The notes under the pieces: generated by a model
Databases searched by the model: none
Seen by the model: the letters and a program-made list of their open reading frames with translations, nothing else
Told to the model about the DNA's origin: nothing
Shown here: positions 18,953 through 29,844 of the stretch, one piece after another
Numbering within the stretch: position 1 is the first letter of the stretch
Layout of the letters: every line of letters starts with the position of its first letter
Assembly: GCF_002733955.1 (NCBI RefSeq)
Contig: NZ_NVXQ01000027.1
Location: 26,736-90,735, forward strand
DNA: 64,000 bases
From: Hoeflea sp.
GTDB lineage: Bacteria > Pseudomonadota > Alphaproteobacteria > Rhizobiales > Rhizobiaceae
Direction: 5' to 3'
Position numbers and translations under genes: made by a program

Positions 18953-20830
18953 TCAGGACGAGCGGGCGTCTTCTGTGGCGTCGATCGCCTTGCGCAGGTA
19001 GCTGTCGCGATCATAAACATCGGCAAAATACTCGACATTGCCGCTGTCATCCGGCCACGCCGTGAAATAGGCCACATGCACAGGAATTTTCGAGGACAGC
19101 TCGACCCGCTTGTTCTGGCCTCCGGCAATATGGCCGCCGATATCGTCGACAGAGGTGCCCAGAACCTTTGCGGCCATGGCACGGGGATCCTGCAGGCGGA
19201 TGCAGCCGTGGCTGTAGGCACGGGTGTCGCGCTCAAACAGCGATTTCGAGGGCGTGTCGTGCATGTAGATGGCGTGGCTGTTGGGGAACAGGATCTTCAG
19301 TTCGCCCAGCGCGTTGCGGCTGCTCGGCGGCTGGCGCACGCCGATATTGCTGCTGCGACCGACCGTCGACCAATTGATGTTGCTCGACGACACCCGCTTG
19401 CCGCCCGCAGTCACCTCGTAGCCGAGACGATCGAGATAGGACGGATCGGACCTGAGCTTCGGCACCATCTCGTTGAAGATGATCGACTGCGGCACACCCC
19501 AATAGGGATTGAATTCGACCAGTTCGATCTCGTCATCGAAAAAGTTGGTCTGGTTTGAGCGTTTGCCGACCACGACCCGCATCGACAGATCGGATTTGCC
19601 TTCGTTGAAATAGGTCGCCGTGTAGGCAGGCTGGTTGATGAACACCCGCCGCGCGGCCAGAACACCCGGCAGCCAGCGCGCCCGCTCCATGGCAAGCCGC
19701 ACCTTTTCGATCTTGTCTTCGTTGGTGATGCCGACCAGCGCACGGCGCGTGGCCGGACCGACGACACCGTCGGGCTTGAGCCCGGCTTCCTTCTGGAACG
19801 CCTTCACCAGGCCCACCAGCTCCTGGTCATATTCAGGCTTGCCGGCATAGCTGGCAAACAGCAGCGCGTTGTCGGTCTTCAGCGCATCGCTGCCCTTCAT
19901 TTCGATCGCCGCCATCACGTTGGCGAGCTCGGGATTGGACTGGCCCGGCTTCAGCAGAACATTCGGGGCGATCTCGATACGTTGGACATCGTCAAGGTCG
20001 TGCAGGCGCTTGAGCTCGGCGATCAAGGCTTCGAAATGCGCGCCCTGCGGGTTTTGCGCCAGCAGCGCCGCTGCAGGATCGTCAGCCTTGGAAAGGGCTT
20101 CGAGCTGCTTGACCAGATCCGGGCTCTTGCGCTTGAAATCGTGATAGCCGGAGATCCGGTTGGGATCGACGCGGCCGCGCGTGGCATCGAGAATGTAGCT
20201 TGCAACGGCCACCGACAGCTTCATTTCGAACGCCATCAGCTCCTTCTGCCGTTCGGTGCCTTGCGTGACATCGAAGGCATCGGCGGGCACATCCACCTTG
20301 TAATCGGCCGCTGACAATCCGACGGATTCTGCGGATTCGAGAACCTCGATCACCGCGCGGGCACGATCAGTGATCGCCGTGCCTGCGACCCAGACATAGT
20401 CCGGATGCACGGAATAGTGTTCAACGACCGCCTCGGCCACCTCCGGCAGCGCCCGGACCGACAGATCAGCCAGCGCCGGCCGGCCTTCGGCAAAGGGATC
20501 AATCCCCAGCGGTGCCAGCCCCATGTCCTCGATCCCGCCGGTGACGACGGGATCTGCGATCTCGTTGAAGGCAACCTGAACCAGGGTGTCGGGCTTGTAG
20601 CGGCGGTAGCTCGGCCCGCTGATGCGAACCTGCTTGACCGGCTTCTTCGGAGCCGCGGCTTCCTGCCTCGCACGTTCCCGGGCAACGTTCTCACGCTTGC
20701 GCTGAGCCGGGCTCTTGAACAAGGCATCAAGCAGGCCTTGCGCCTGGACAGGAGGTGTCGGCGCAACAACGCCAGTAAATGTCACCGCGATGGCGATCAA
20801 CGCCACACCTGCACGTATCTTGATACTCAT
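18953..20830 (-). CDS. murein L,D-transpeptidase (YcbB/LdtD-like) with peptidoglycan-binding domain
   Basis: LVKAFQKEAGLKPDGVVGPATRRAL; HDTPSKSLFERDTRAYSHGCIRLQDPRAMA catalytic SHGCIR. Confidence 0.93.
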   Translation of the reverse strand: MSIKIRAGVALIAIAVTFTGVVAPTPPVQAQGLLDALFKSPAQRKRENVARERARQEAAAPKKPVKQVRISGPSYRRYKPDTLVQVAFNEIADPVVTGGIEDMGLAPLGIDPFAEGRPALADLSVRALPEVAEAVVEHYSVHPDYVWVAGTAITDRARAVIEVLESAESVGLSAADYKVDVPADAFDVTQGTERQKELMAFEMKLSVAVASYILDATRGRVDPNRISGYHDFKRKSPDLVKQLEALSKADDPAAALLAQNPQGAHFEALIAELKRLHDLDDVQRIEIAPNVLLKPGQSNPELANVMAAIEMKGSDALKTDNALLFASYAGKPEYDQELVGLVKAFQKEAGLKPDGVVGPATRRALVGITNEDKIEKVRLAMERARWLPGVLAARRVFINQPAYTATYFNEGKSDLSMRVVVGKRSNQTNFFDDEIELVEFNPYWGVPQSIIFNEMVPKLRSDPSYLDRLGYEVTAGGKRVSSSNINWSTVGRSSNIGVRQPPSSRNALGELKILFPNSHAIYMHDTPSKSLFERDTRAYSHGCIRLQDPRAMAAKVLGTSVDDIGGHIAGGQNKRVELSSKIPVHVAYFTAWPDDSGNVEYFADVYDRDSYLRKAIDATEDARSS

Positions 20831-21033
20831 GCCCAGCCCAGATTGTTGTGCGCAAGCCTGACGGCTCCACGCGTTCAGAGGAAATTGCCGATTTGCGCAA
20901 AGCTTACCAAAGGATGGTTGCCAAGGAAAGAATGCGAGCCAATTTCAATGACCTGAATTGTCACCCTTTCGTGAGCGCCGGAACCCTCCGGCCGTGATAC
21001 CGTGACAGCGATTGCAAGGCTTCTCAACGGGGA

Positions 21034-22077
21034 TCAGGCCTGCCGGGACGAGGCCGGGGTCATCTCGTACCAGCCCTTTGAGCGGTTGACGACCCAGACC
21101 AGCGACAGCATCACCGGCACCTCGATCAGCACGCCCACCACCGTGGCGAGCGCAGCACCCGAGTTGAAACCGAACAGGCTGACGGCGACAGCGACGGCCA
21201 GTTCAAAGAAATTGCTCGCCCCGATCAGCGCCGACGGGCCCGCGATCACATGGGTCTCGCCGACCACCCGGTTGGCCACATAACCAATGCCGAAAATCAG
21301 ATAGGTCTGAATAATGATCGGCACCGACAGCAGCACGATGATCATCGGCTGGGCCAGAATGGCCTGCCCCTGGAAGGCAAACAGCACCACAAGCGTCGCC
21401 AGCAACGCGAGGATCGACAAGGGCTGCAGCTTTGACAGCAGCGCTTGAAGCCTTGCCTCGCCCCCCGTGGCCAGCATGCGGCTGCGCAGGACCTGGGCAA
21501 TGATCACCGGCACCACGATATAGAGGGTCACCGACAACAGCAGCGTCTGCCAGGGCACGGTGATCGCTGAAATCCCCAGGAGCACGGCGACAATCGGGGC
21601 GAAGGCAATCACCATCACCATGTCATTCAGGGTCACCTGGCTCAGGGTGAACAGCGGATCGCCCTTGGTCAGGTTGCTCCAGACAAACACCATCGCGGTG
21701 CACGGTGCAGCGCCGAGCAGGATCAATCCGGCGATGTAGCTGTTAACCTGTTCCGCAGGCAGCAACGGCAGGAACAGCCAGCCGATGAAGAACCAGGCCA
21801 TCACCGCCATGGTAAACGGCTTGATCGCCCAGTTGACGATCAAAGTTACTGAAATGCCGCGCCAGTGCCGGCTCACCTGCCCCAGCGATGCAAAGTCGAT
21901 CTTGACCAGCATGGGAATGATCATCAGCCAGATCAGTACCGCGACGGGCAGATTGACATTGGCGATTTCAGCCGACCCGATCATCTGGAAAAAGGCCGGG
22001 AACACATAACCAAGCGCAATTCCGGCAATGATGCACAAGGCGACCCAGAGTGTCAGATACCGCTCGAAAGTCGACAT
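21034..22077 (-). CDS. arsB: ACR3-family arsenite efflux transporter
   Basis: MSTFERYLTLWVALCIIAGIALGYVFPAFFQMIG...LILLGAAPCTAMVFVWSNLTKGDPLFTLSQVTLND. Confidence 0.93.
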   Translation of the reverse strand: MSTFERYLTLWVALCIIAGIALGYVFPAFFQMIGSAEIANVNLPVAVLIWLMIIPMLVKIDFASLGQVSRHWRGISVTLIVNWAIKPFTMAVMAWFFIGWLFLPLLPAEQVNSYIAGLILLGAAPCTAMVFVWSNLTKGDPLFTLSQVTLNDMVMVIAFAPIVAVLLGISAITVPWQTLLLSVTLYIVVPVIIAQVLRSRMLATGGEARLQALLSKLQPLSILALLATLVVLFAFQGQAILAQPMIIVLLSVPIIIQTYLIFGIGYVANRVVGETHVIAGPSALIGASNFFELAVAVAVSLFGFNSGAALATVVGVLIEVPVMLSLVWVVNRSKGWYEMTPASSRQA

Positions 22078-22298
22078 GTCCTGCTCCTGTTGATAAGTCC
22101 GGCTGCGTGGCTTCGTCGTCCGAGCCATGCCAAACACTTGTTGACGAAAACCGTCAATCATTCAAATCCATAAATCATGATATCTTGAATTATACAAGGT
22201 TCATTCCCGGCGACATTCATGCAATTGCATTTGACCGGCCTTCATCCTAAGACCGTGCCCACAATTCCGCGACAAATGAGTGACTGGAAAGGCATCCC

Positions 22299-23906
22299 GT
22301 GGCGAACGATCTCTTCCCCCTAGGCCCCGACACGACCACCTGGAAAAAACTGACCGACAAACACGTCAGTGTCGAGGAGTTCAAAGGCCAGGAAATCCTC
22401 ACGGTCGATACCGACGGGTTGCGGATGCTTTCGGAAGCCGCCTTTGGCGATATCAATCACCTACTGCGGCCAGCACACCTGAAGCAACTGGCAAAGATCC
22501 TCGACGATCCGGAAGCCACCGAAAACGACCGTTTTGTCGCCTTCGACCTGCTCAAGAACGCCAATATTGCCGCCGGCGGCGTATTGCCGATGTGCCAGGA
22601 CACCGGCACCGCCATCATCATGGCCAAGAAAGGCCGCAGGGTCTGGACCGAGGGCGGCGATTACGAAGCCCTGGCCGGCGGCGTGATGGACGCTTACGAG
22701 CGCCGCAACCTGCGCTATTCGCAGCTCGCACCGCTGTCGATGTTCGAGGAAAAGAACACCAAGACCAACCTGCCGGCGCAGATCGACATCTACGAAGAGG
22801 GCGAGGACAGCTACGACTTCCTGTTCGTCGCCAAGGGTGGCGGCTCGGCCAACAAGACCTTTCTGTTTCAGGGCACCCCTTCACTGCTGACCCATGACCG
22901 GATGATCGAGTTCCTGCGTGAAAAGATCCTGACGCTCGGCACGGCTGCCTGTCCGCCCTATCACCTGGCCATCGTCATCGGCGGCACATCGGCAGAGATG
23001 AACTTGAAGACGGTCAAGCTGGCCTCGACCAAGTATCTTGACGAGCTGCCGACCGAAGGATCGGACTCGGGCCACGCCTTCCGCGATCTGGAGATGGAGG
23101 CCGAGGTCCACAAGCTCACCCAGCAGATGGGCGTTGGCGCCCAGTTCGGCGGCAAGTATTTCTGTCATGACGTGCGGGTGATCCGCCTGCCCCGTCACGG
23201 CGCCTCGCTGCCGATCGGGCTCGGCGTCTCCTGCTCGGCTGACCGCCAGGCCAAGGGCAAGATCACCAAGGAAGGCATATTCCTCGAGCAGCTGGAAACC
23301 GACCCGTCGAAGTACCTGCCGGAAATCGACGAGGAAAAGCTCTCCCAACACGTGGTCAAGATCGATCTCAATCGGCCGATGAGCGAAATTCTGGCAGAAT
23401 TGTCGAAACATCCCATCAAGACGCAGCTGTCGCTGACCGGCTCGATCATCGTCGCGCGCGATCTGGCGCATTCGAAGATCAGGGCGCGGCTCGAAGCGGG
23501 CGAGCCAATGCCCGACTATCTCAAGAACCACCCGGTCTATTACGCCGGGCCGGCCAAGACGCCGGAAGGTTTCGCCTCAGGCTCGTTCGGCCCGACGACA
23601 GCAGGCCGGATGGACTCCTATGTGGACCAGTTCCAGTCCTTTGGAGGATCCATGGTGATGCTCGCCAAGGGTAATCGTTCCCGCTCGGTACGTGACGCAT
23701 GCGCAGCCCATGGAGGTTTCTACTTGGGTTCCATCGGCGGCCCGGCCGCCAGACTGGCTCAGGACTGCATCAAGAAAGTCGAGGTTGTCGAGTATGCTGA
23801 ATTGGGCATGGAAGCAATCTGGCGCATTGAGGTCGAGAACTTCCCCGCCTTCATCGTGATCGATGACAAGGGCAATGATTTCTTCAAGGAACTGAACCTC
23901 GGATAG
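22299..23906 (+). CDS. fumA: class I fumarate hydratase
   Basis: GTG start; [18 protein letters not shown]...[26 protein letters not shown]...[32 protein letters not shown]. Confidence 0.95.
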   Translation: MANDLFPLGPDTTTWKKLTDKHVSVEEFKGQEILTVDTDGLRMLSEAAFGDINHLLRPAHLKQLAKILDDPEATENDRFVAFDLLKNANIAAGGVLPMCQDTGTAIIMAKKGRRVWTEGGDYEALAGGVMDAYERRNLRYSQLAPLSMFEEKNTKTNLPAQIDIYEEGEDSYDFLFVAKGGGSANKTFLFQGTPSLLTHDRMIEFLREKILTLGTAACPPYHLAIVIGGTSAEMNLKTVKLASTKYLDELPTEGSDSGHAFRDLEMEAEVHKLTQQMGVGAQFGGKYFCHDVRVIRLPRHGASLPIGLGVSCSADRQAKGKITKEGIFLEQLETDPSKYLPEIDEEKLSQHVVKIDLNRPMSEILAELSKHPIKTQLSLTGSIIVARDLAHSKIRARLEAGEPMPDYLKNHPVYYAGPAKTPEGFASGSFGPTTAGRMDSYVDQFQSFGGSMVMLAKGNRSRSVRDACAAHGGFYLGSIGGPAARLAQDCIKKVEVVEYAELGMEAIWRIEVENFPAFIVIDDKGNDFFKELNLG

Positions 23907-24047
23907 AAAATTACAATAAGTTCGAAAATCTAGACGTCAGCATTGCAACAACAGGGTAACGGACGGCTGCGCTATTAACATTTCCCCAAGATTTAACCCG
24001 TAAGAATAACGGTATTAGAGCTATGACAGCGACTGTGGGGACGAAAA

Positions 24048-25118
24048 ATGACGGTAGCACCTTCCAACAAGGTCCAATCCATGGACACAGCTACCCTGGT
24101 GCTGGCCACCATGCGCCGTCGTGGGATTTCGGGCCTGCCCCGGAACTATGAGCTTGTCTATGAGGCGCTGAATTCTTCCAATCCGACGCTGACCAAACAG
24201 TTTGATGCACTCGGCCGCAACCCCGCCCAGGCCGATCTGGATGCCCTGGGCAAGAAGGTTTTCCCGCACCACCACCGCACCGGTGTTGTGGAAGGGGCTC
24301 ATGACAAGATTTCCGGCGAGCTCGACGGCATGCTGCGCCTGCTCAAGCAGGAGCAATCGTCGATGGAGAGTTATTCCAAACTGCTCGGCGAAGCCTACAA
24401 CCGCATTTCGACCAAGAGCATGGCCAGCGCCGAAATTCTCAGCAATGTCATTGGCGTTCTCTCCAATGCCACCGGCGACAACATGGAAAAAGGCAAGGTC
24501 GTGGTCGAGCATATGGTCGAACGCGCCCGCGAGATGGAGCAGGTCAAGCTCGAACTCGACGAGTACAAGCGCATCGCCAACACCGATCCACTGACCCGGC
24601 TGGCCAACCGCCGCGCCTTCGATGATGTGCTGGCCAATATCTACAATGAGCAGCGCAACGCCATGTATTATGCCCTGATCGTGGCGGATATCGATCATTT
24701 CAAGAAATTCAACGACACGTACGGACACCCGGTCGGCGACAGGGTTCTTGGTGTTGTCGCTGCGGTGATGAAAAGCACCCTTCGCAAGGACGTGTTCATT
24801 GCCCGCACGGGCGGCGAGGAATTCGCGGTAATCCTGCAGGGCACCAGCCTCGAGATCACCATGGAAATTGCCGAGCGGTTGCGCAACGCAGTCGAATCCA
24901 CCCCGCTGAGAAACCAGAAGACAGGTGTCAATTACGGCCCCATCACCCTGTCTTTGGGCATCTGCATGGCCAGTGACGCCGACAGCGCTGAAGAACTCTA
25001 CAACAAAGCCGACGTGGCGCTCTATACAGCCAAGCACAGTGGCCGCAACAGATCTCAGCTCTACAAGCCGGAACTGAACCAGGAATTCGAAAAGAACTGG
25101 GCCATCTACAAGACTTGA
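24048..25118 (+). CDS. GGDEF diguanylate cyclase
   Basis: DPLTRLANRRAFDDVL...VADIDHFKKFNDTYGHPVGDRVL...RTGGEEFAVIL. Confidence 0.95.
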   Translation: MTVAPSNKVQSMDTATLVLATMRRRGISGLPRNYELVYEALNSSNPTLTKQFDALGRNPAQADLDALGKKVFPHHHRTGVVEGAHDKISGELDGMLRLLKQEQSSMESYSKLLGEAYNRISTKSMASAEILSNVIGVLSNATGDNMEKGKVVVEHMVERAREMEQVKLELDEYKRIANTDPLTRLANRRAFDDVLANIYNEQRNAMYYALIVADIDHFKKFNDTYGHPVGDRVLGVVAAVMKSTLRKDVFIARTGGEEFAVILQGTSLEITMEIAERLRNAVESTPLRNQKTGVNYGPITLSLGICMASDADSAEELYNKADVALYTAKHSGRNRSQLYKPELNQEFEKNWAIYKT

Positions 25119-25314
25119 CCCATGTTGCTGCACCGCTTGCCAACTGAACGTTTGTTTCGGGCTCGATCAGGACCAAAACCGCATATGGTACGCCGTCAAA
25201 CTGGACAGCCCTGTGCGAAGCAGTTACCGATTGTGATCTGGGGTGAAGGCGGAATGCCGAGACCTCGATGAACCACCGCACCGCCAATCTTTAACGCCAG
25301 CCCCGGATCGTGAT

Positions 25315-25935
25315 ATGAAACGCCTGATTTCCTCCGCTTTTCTGGCCCTCTGCCTGATGATGCCTGCCGCCGTGCAGGCCCAGCCGGCCGGCCAGTCTTC
25401 CGCAGAGTCCAAGACTCTGCTGCAAATTCTGTTTCCGCCCTCGAAGAACTACAACAAGTACCGCCGTTCCGATAAGTCGCCGATCAAGCGCAAGGTGGTG
25501 TCTTTCAAGGAAAATCATCCGAAGGGCACGATCGTCATCGATACGTCTGATCGCCGACTTTACCACGTGATGGGCAAGGGAAAGGCCATGGCCTACGGCA
25601 TCGGTGTCGGCCGCGAAGGCTTCACCTGGCAGGGCAAGAACCGTATCACCCGCAAGGCTGAATGGCCGGGCTGGACGCCGCCAAAGGTGATGCGTGACCG
25701 GGTCAGGCGCCAGGAAGGCCGCGTGCTTCCGGCTTACATGCCGGGCGGCCCCGACAACCCGCTGGGTGCGCGCGCGATGTATATCGGCTCCACCATCTAC
25801 CGCATTCACGGCACCAATCAGCCCTGGACCATCGGCAAGGCAATGTCCTCGGGCTGCATCCGCATGGCCAATGACGACGTCGAGCATCTTTATGAAAAGG
25901 TGGATGTTGGCACCAGGGTCATTGTCCGCAAATAA
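25315..25935 (+). CDS. L,D-transpeptidase (ErfK/YbiS/YcfS/YnhG family), exported
   Basis: Signal peptide MKRLISSAFLALCLMMPAAVQAQ; YRIHGTNQPWTIGKAMSSGCIRMANDDVEHLYEKV. Confidence 0.94.
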   Translation: MKRLISSAFLALCLMMPAAVQAQPAGQSSAESKTLLQILFPPSKNYNKYRRSDKSPIKRKVVSFKENHPKGTIVIDTSDRRLYHVMGKGKAMAYGIGVGREGFTWQGKNRITRKAEWPGWTPPKVMRDRVRRQEGRVLPAYMPGGPDNPLGARAMYIGSTIYRIHGTNQPWTIGKAMSSGCIRMANDDVEHLYEKVDVGTRVIVRK

Positions 25936-25963
25936 GTGACCAACGATTACCATCCAAACATGA

Positions 25964-25989
25964 AACCGGCCGCAATGGCCGGTTTTTTT
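25964..25989 (+). terminator. rho-independent terminator
   Basis: AAACCGGCC-GCAAT-GGCCGGTTTTTTT. Confidence 0.9.
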
Positions 25990-25990
25990 G

Positions 25991-26599
25991 TCACCAAAGG
26001 CTGTTTTTTGCCCGCTCCGGCCATTCCCGGTCATAACTCTGACTGTCGAAATCCTGCTTGAGCTCGCGCATCAGACTGCCGGGCGTGGGAAGCCCTGCCG
26101 GATCGGACCAGGTGGAACTGTCCCAGATCTGCGCGCGCATCAGCGCCCTGGCACACTGAAAATAGATCTCGTTGATGGTGATGATGATGACGGTCCGCGG
26201 CGGCTTGCCTTCCGTGGCGAGGTTCGCCAGCAGATCCGCATCCACCGAAATTTCCGCCCGGCCGTTGATCCTCAGCGTGCTGTTGGATCCGGGGATCAGG
26301 AACAGCAGCGCAACCCGCCCGTCGCGCACGATATTGCGCAGCGAATCGATCCGGTTGTTGCCGCGCCTGTCGGCCAGCAACAATGTCCGGTCATCCTTGA
26401 TGGCGACCACCTGCCCCGGATCACCACGCGGCGAACAATCCAGCCCCTCCGGCCCGCAGGTCGCCAGCGCCATCAGCGGCGAAGCTTCGATCAGCTTTCT
26501 ATAGCCGGAGGTCAGACGGTCGCTGACCTTGATCCGTGAAGCTTCCCCGGTCTCTCCGTAGATCGCCTCAAGTTCCGCCACTGTCTGGATGAGTGTCAC
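25991..26599 (-). CDS. pyridoxamine 5'-phosphate oxidase/FMN-binding split-barrel family protein
   Basis: SPLMALATCGPEGLDCSPRGDPGQVVAIKDDRTLLLADRRGNNRIDSLRNIVRDGRVALLFLIPGSNSTLRINGRA. Confidence 0.9.
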   Translation of the reverse strand: MTLIQTVAELEAIYGETGEASRIKVSDRLTSGYRKLIEASPLMALATCGPEGLDCSPRGDPGQVVAIKDDRTLLLADRRGNNRIDSLRNIVRDGRVALLFLIPGSNSTLRINGRAEISVDADLLANLATEGKPPRTVIIITINEIYFQCARALMRAQIWDSSTWSDPAGLPTPGSLMRELKQDFDSQSYDREWPERAKNSLW

Positions 26600-27582
26600 G
26601 CGAGCCTCCGGGGTCTCCTGCTTTGGCTGGCCGCAACACTATCGCCTTGCTGCCCGGATGGAAGTGGCAGATCGAGGATTTCGGCTTCCTTCGCCGCTTC
26701 GCCGAGAAATTCGACAACCGCACGTGTCACCGGTTCCGCGGACACGATGCGGCGGTGGCCGAAGCCATTGGCCTTGACCAGCCGGACATGCGATCCGGTG
26801 CGCGCAATTGCTTCGGCATTGGTATAGGCCACTTCCTTGTCATCCTCGGCATGGATCACCAGGGTGCGGATCTTGAGATCATGCATCATCCGGTCCACGC
26901 GGAATTCCGACAGCGGACGGCCCGCGAAGCGCAGCACCTGGCGTTCAAAGGCGTTTTGCGCTGCAGCGCCGAGCCCCATCAGCTTGCCGGCCCAGCGGAA
27001 CACATCGTTCATGTCCGAGGGCGCCGCAATGGTGACGATACGGTCCGGCCGCCGCTGCGGCACATGCAGGATCGAGCCCGCGGCCGCTGCCATCACCGAG
27101 GGACCGCCAAAGGAATGGCCGACAAAGGCATCAAATGCCCCGTGCTGGCGCCAGGCCGCATCGATCGCCTCCACCGCCTTGCCCAGATGCAACGCCCGCC
27201 CGCTCGAGGCGCCGTGCCCCGGCAGATCGAGACAGACCACGGTGTGCCCTGCAGCCACCAGTGCATCGGCAAGCGTGACCATGTGATCGCTGCGCGAGCG
27301 GTAGCCGTGCACCACCAGAATTTTCTGTCCGGTCGCTGCCGCAGACGCCGGCCGGAACACATGGGTCGCGATCACGCTGCCGGGAATCACCAGCTGGACG
27401 GTTTCACTTTCGGCCATTCGCGCCTTGGCGCGTTCGAGCGCCTTGCGCTCCTTCTCGCTCTGCGGCTTGGTCGAGCGGGTGCGGGTGAACAGCCAGAACG
27501 CCAGTTCACCGGCCTTTTGCGGCGATTGCGCAGCAACCAGACGAAGCGCTGCACGGGTGACCTTTACAACAAGAGATGCCAT
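26596..27582 (-). CDS. alpha/beta hydrolase
   Basis: ILVVHGYRSRSDHMVTLADALVAAGHTVVCLDLPGHGASSGR...FVGHSFGGPSVM; GHSFGG elbow. Confidence 0.9.
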   Translation of the reverse strand: MASLVVKVTRAALRLVAAQSPQKAGELAFWLFTRTRSTKPQSEKERKALERAKARMAESETVQLVIPGSVIATHVFRPASAAATGQKILVVHGYRSRSDHMVTLADALVAAGHTVVCLDLPGHGASSGRALHLGKAVEAIDAAWRQHGAFDAFVGHSFGGPSVMAAAAGSILHVPQRRPDRIVTIAAPSDMNDVFRWAGKLMGLGAAAQNAFERQVLRFAGRPLSEFRVDRMMHDLKIRTLVIHAEDDKEVAYTNAEAIARTGSHVRLVKANGFGHRRIVSAEPVTRAVVEFLGEAAKEAEILDLPLPSGQQGDSVAASQSRRPRRLA

Positions 27583-27600
27583 AGTGGGCTTTCCAGATTG

Positions 27601-27627
27601 GTTCAACTATGAACAGAATTGTACAAC
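27601..27627. promoter_or_regulatory. candidate MarR operator in divergent promoter
   Basis: GTTCA-ACTA-TGAAC palindrome (27601-27614) followed by TTGTACAA palindrome (about 27620-27627). Confidence 0.5.
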
Positions 27628-27628
27628 C

Positions 27629-28129
27629 ATGAACAAAAAGCAAGCCCTGCCCTGGGACAACCCGCGTTTTCACAACTGGATTGCCGTGGGGCGCGCCTGT
27701 CAGGTGATGGGCTTGGCGCTGGCGCGCGCGCTGGCGCCGCTCGACCTGAAGCCCCCGCACCTTGATATTCTGGTCAACCTTTACCGCACGCCGGGCATCT
27801 CGCAGCAGGATCTGGCCGACAAGCTTCTGGTCGGGCGCTCGAACCTCTCCATGCTTCTGCCGCAGCTGGAAAAACGCGGCCTTCTGGTCAGAAGCAATGA
27901 TCCCCAGGACCGCCGCATCCTGCGCCTCGAGTTGACGCCGGAGGGAACCAGACTCACCGAGGAAGCCATCGTCATTCAGTCTCAGATCATCGACCGCGCC
28001 ATGAAAACTGCGGACACTGACGAATGCAATCTGGTTGGCGAAGTCATGACCCGCATCATCCGCGAACTGACAACGAGTGATACCGAAAAACAGCAGGACG
28101 CCGGCAAGTCTCTTCAAAAAAACGCTTGA
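27629..28129 (+). CDS. MarR family transcriptional regulator
   Basis: LVNLYRTPGISQQDLADKLLVGRSNLSMLLPQLEKRGLLVRSNDPQDRRILRLELTPEG. Confidence 0.93.
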   Translation: MNKKQALPWDNPRFHNWIAVGRACQVMGLALARALAPLDLKPPHLDILVNLYRTPGISQQDLADKLLVGRSNLSMLLPQLEKRGLLVRSNDPQDRRILRLELTPEGTRLTEEAIVIQSQIIDRAMKTADTDECNLVGEVMTRIIRELTTSDTEKQQDAGKSLQKNA

Positions 28130-28138
28130 ACCGCGCGG

Positions 28139-28507
28139 TCAGAAAATTCTCGACATGCCCTTGTCTGCGAGCTCTGCGATATATTCGGCCCAGCGCTCCT
28201 CTTTGGCTTCACCCAGTTCGGACAGGAATGCCCAGGTGAAGATGCCGGTGTCATGGCTGTCGTCAAACACCAGTCTGACTGCATAATTGCCGACCGGCAG
28301 AACCTTGGAAATGGTCACTTCCGACTTGCCGCCCACGGTCACCCTTTGCCCCGGCGCGTGTCCCTGCACTTCCGCCGACGGCGAACGAACCCGCAGCAAT
28401 TCGGCTTCGATCTCGTAGGACCGGCCGTCGTTGAACCGGACCGTCAGCATCCTGCGATCGGGAGATACCCGCAATTCCTTCGGCCATGCAGTTTCATGGT
28501 TGCTCAT
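28139..28507 (-). CDS. DUF971 / gamma-butyrobetaine hydroxylase-like N-terminal domain protein
   Basis: MSNHETAWPKELRVSPDRRMLTVRFNDGRSYEIEAELLRVRSPSAEVQGH...VGNYAVRLVFDDSHDTGIFTWAFLSEL. Confidence 0.85.
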   Translation of the reverse strand: MSNHETAWPKELRVSPDRRMLTVRFNDGRSYEIEAELLRVRSPSAEVQGHAPGQRVTVGGKSEVTISKVLPVGNYAVRLVFDDSHDTGIFTWAFLSELGEAKEERWAEYIAELADKGMSRIF

Positions 28508-28672
28508 AGGTCCGGTCCTCGCATAAACGCTTCGTCACGCTGATCTAGAACCGATCCGGCAGCTTCACAAGCCAAACCGGACATACTTCATCCCGGTCGT
28601 CTTGACGCGGGCCCTTGACGCGGCACCCGGCGATGACGACATTGCAATTTAGAGAATGAAGGATCATCCGCC

Positions 28673-29686
28673 ATGGAAGCCACCGCTGCCCCGATCATGA
28701 TTGACCCGTTTGGACGGTCGGTGGACTATCTGCGTGTTTCGGTCACCGACCGATGCGATTTCCGCTGCACCTATTGCATGGCGGAAAACATGACATTTCT
28801 GCCCAAGAAGGACCTTCTGACGCTGGAGGAACTGGATCGGGTGTGCACGGTCTTTGTCGAAAAGGGCGTGCGCAAGATCCGCCTCACCGGCGGCGAGCCG
28901 CTGGTGCGCAAGAACATCATGCAGTTCGTCCGCCAGATCGGACGCCACATCGATGCCGGCCGCATGGATGAGCTGACGCTGACCACCAATGGATCGCAAC
29001 TCGCAAGGTTTTCGTCCGAACTCTACGATTGCGGCGTTCGCCGCATCAATGTCTCCATCGACACGCTTGACCCGGACAAGTTCCGCAAGATCACCCGCTG
29101 GGGCGAATTGAGCAAGGTGCTCGAAGGTATCCGTGCAGCCCAGGCCGCAGGCTTGAAGATCAAGCTCAACGCCGTGGCGCTCAAGGGTTTCAACGACACT
29201 GAAATTCCCGAGATGCTCAGATGGGCTCACGGCCAGGGCATGGACATGACGGTGATCGAAACCATGCCGATGGGGGAGATCGACGAGGACCGCACCGATC
29301 AGTACATGCCGCTGTCGCTGCTCAGAAGCAATCTCGCGCGCCAGTTCACGCTCGAAGACATCCCCTACCAGACCGGCGGCCCGGCCCGTTATGTCCGCGT
29401 GGCGGAGACCGGCGGCAAGCTCGGCTTCATCACCCCGATGACCCACAATTTCTGCGAAAGCTGCAACCGTGTCCGGCTGACCTGCACCGGCACGCTCTAC
29501 ATGTGCCTCGGTCAGAACGACGCGGCCGACTTGCGCGTGCCGCTCAGAGCGTCGGAAGGCAACGAGCTGTTGTCCGCGGCCATTGACGAAGCCATCACCC
29601 GCAAACCCAAGGGCCACGACTTCATTATCGACCGCACCACCAAGCAGCCCGCGGTCTCCCGCCACATGAGCGTGACCGGCGGCTGA
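28673..29686 (+). CDS. moaA: GTP 3',8-cyclase
   Basis: [38 protein letters not shown]-terminal [22 protein letters not shown]. Confidence 0.97.
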   Translation: MEATAAPIMIDPFGRSVDYLRVSVTDRCDFRCTYCMAENMTFLPKKDLLTLEELDRVCTVFVEKGVRKIRLTGGEPLVRKNIMQFVRQIGRHIDAGRMDELTLTTNGSQLARFSSELYDCGVRRINVSIDTLDPDKFRKITRWGELSKVLEGIRAAQAAGLKIKLNAVALKGFNDTEIPEMLRWAHGQGMDMTVIETMPMGEIDEDRTDQYMPLSLLRSNLARQFTLEDIPYQTGGPARYVRVAETGGKLGFITPMTHNFCESCNRVRLTCTGTLYMCLGQNDAADLRVPLRASEGNELLSAAIDEAITRKPKGHDFIIDRTTKQPAVSRHMSVTGG

Positions 29687-29844
29687 TCTTCCTGCAATGA
29701 CCGGGCCTCTCGGCCCGGGCGCGGCCCGCGACTGATCAATTTCCGTGATGGACCGGCAGTCTCGCGTGACTGTGTCCCCCCTTGCAACGATGTTAGGGTG
29801 AAGCTCAAGCCAGCGATTCCACGCTGCCAATTTCCGGATGTATC

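Noticed and set aside
24021-25133. 370-aa minus-strand ORF opposite the GGDEF gene
   Set aside because: Shadow ORF; + strand has GGEEF and other diagnostic motifs.
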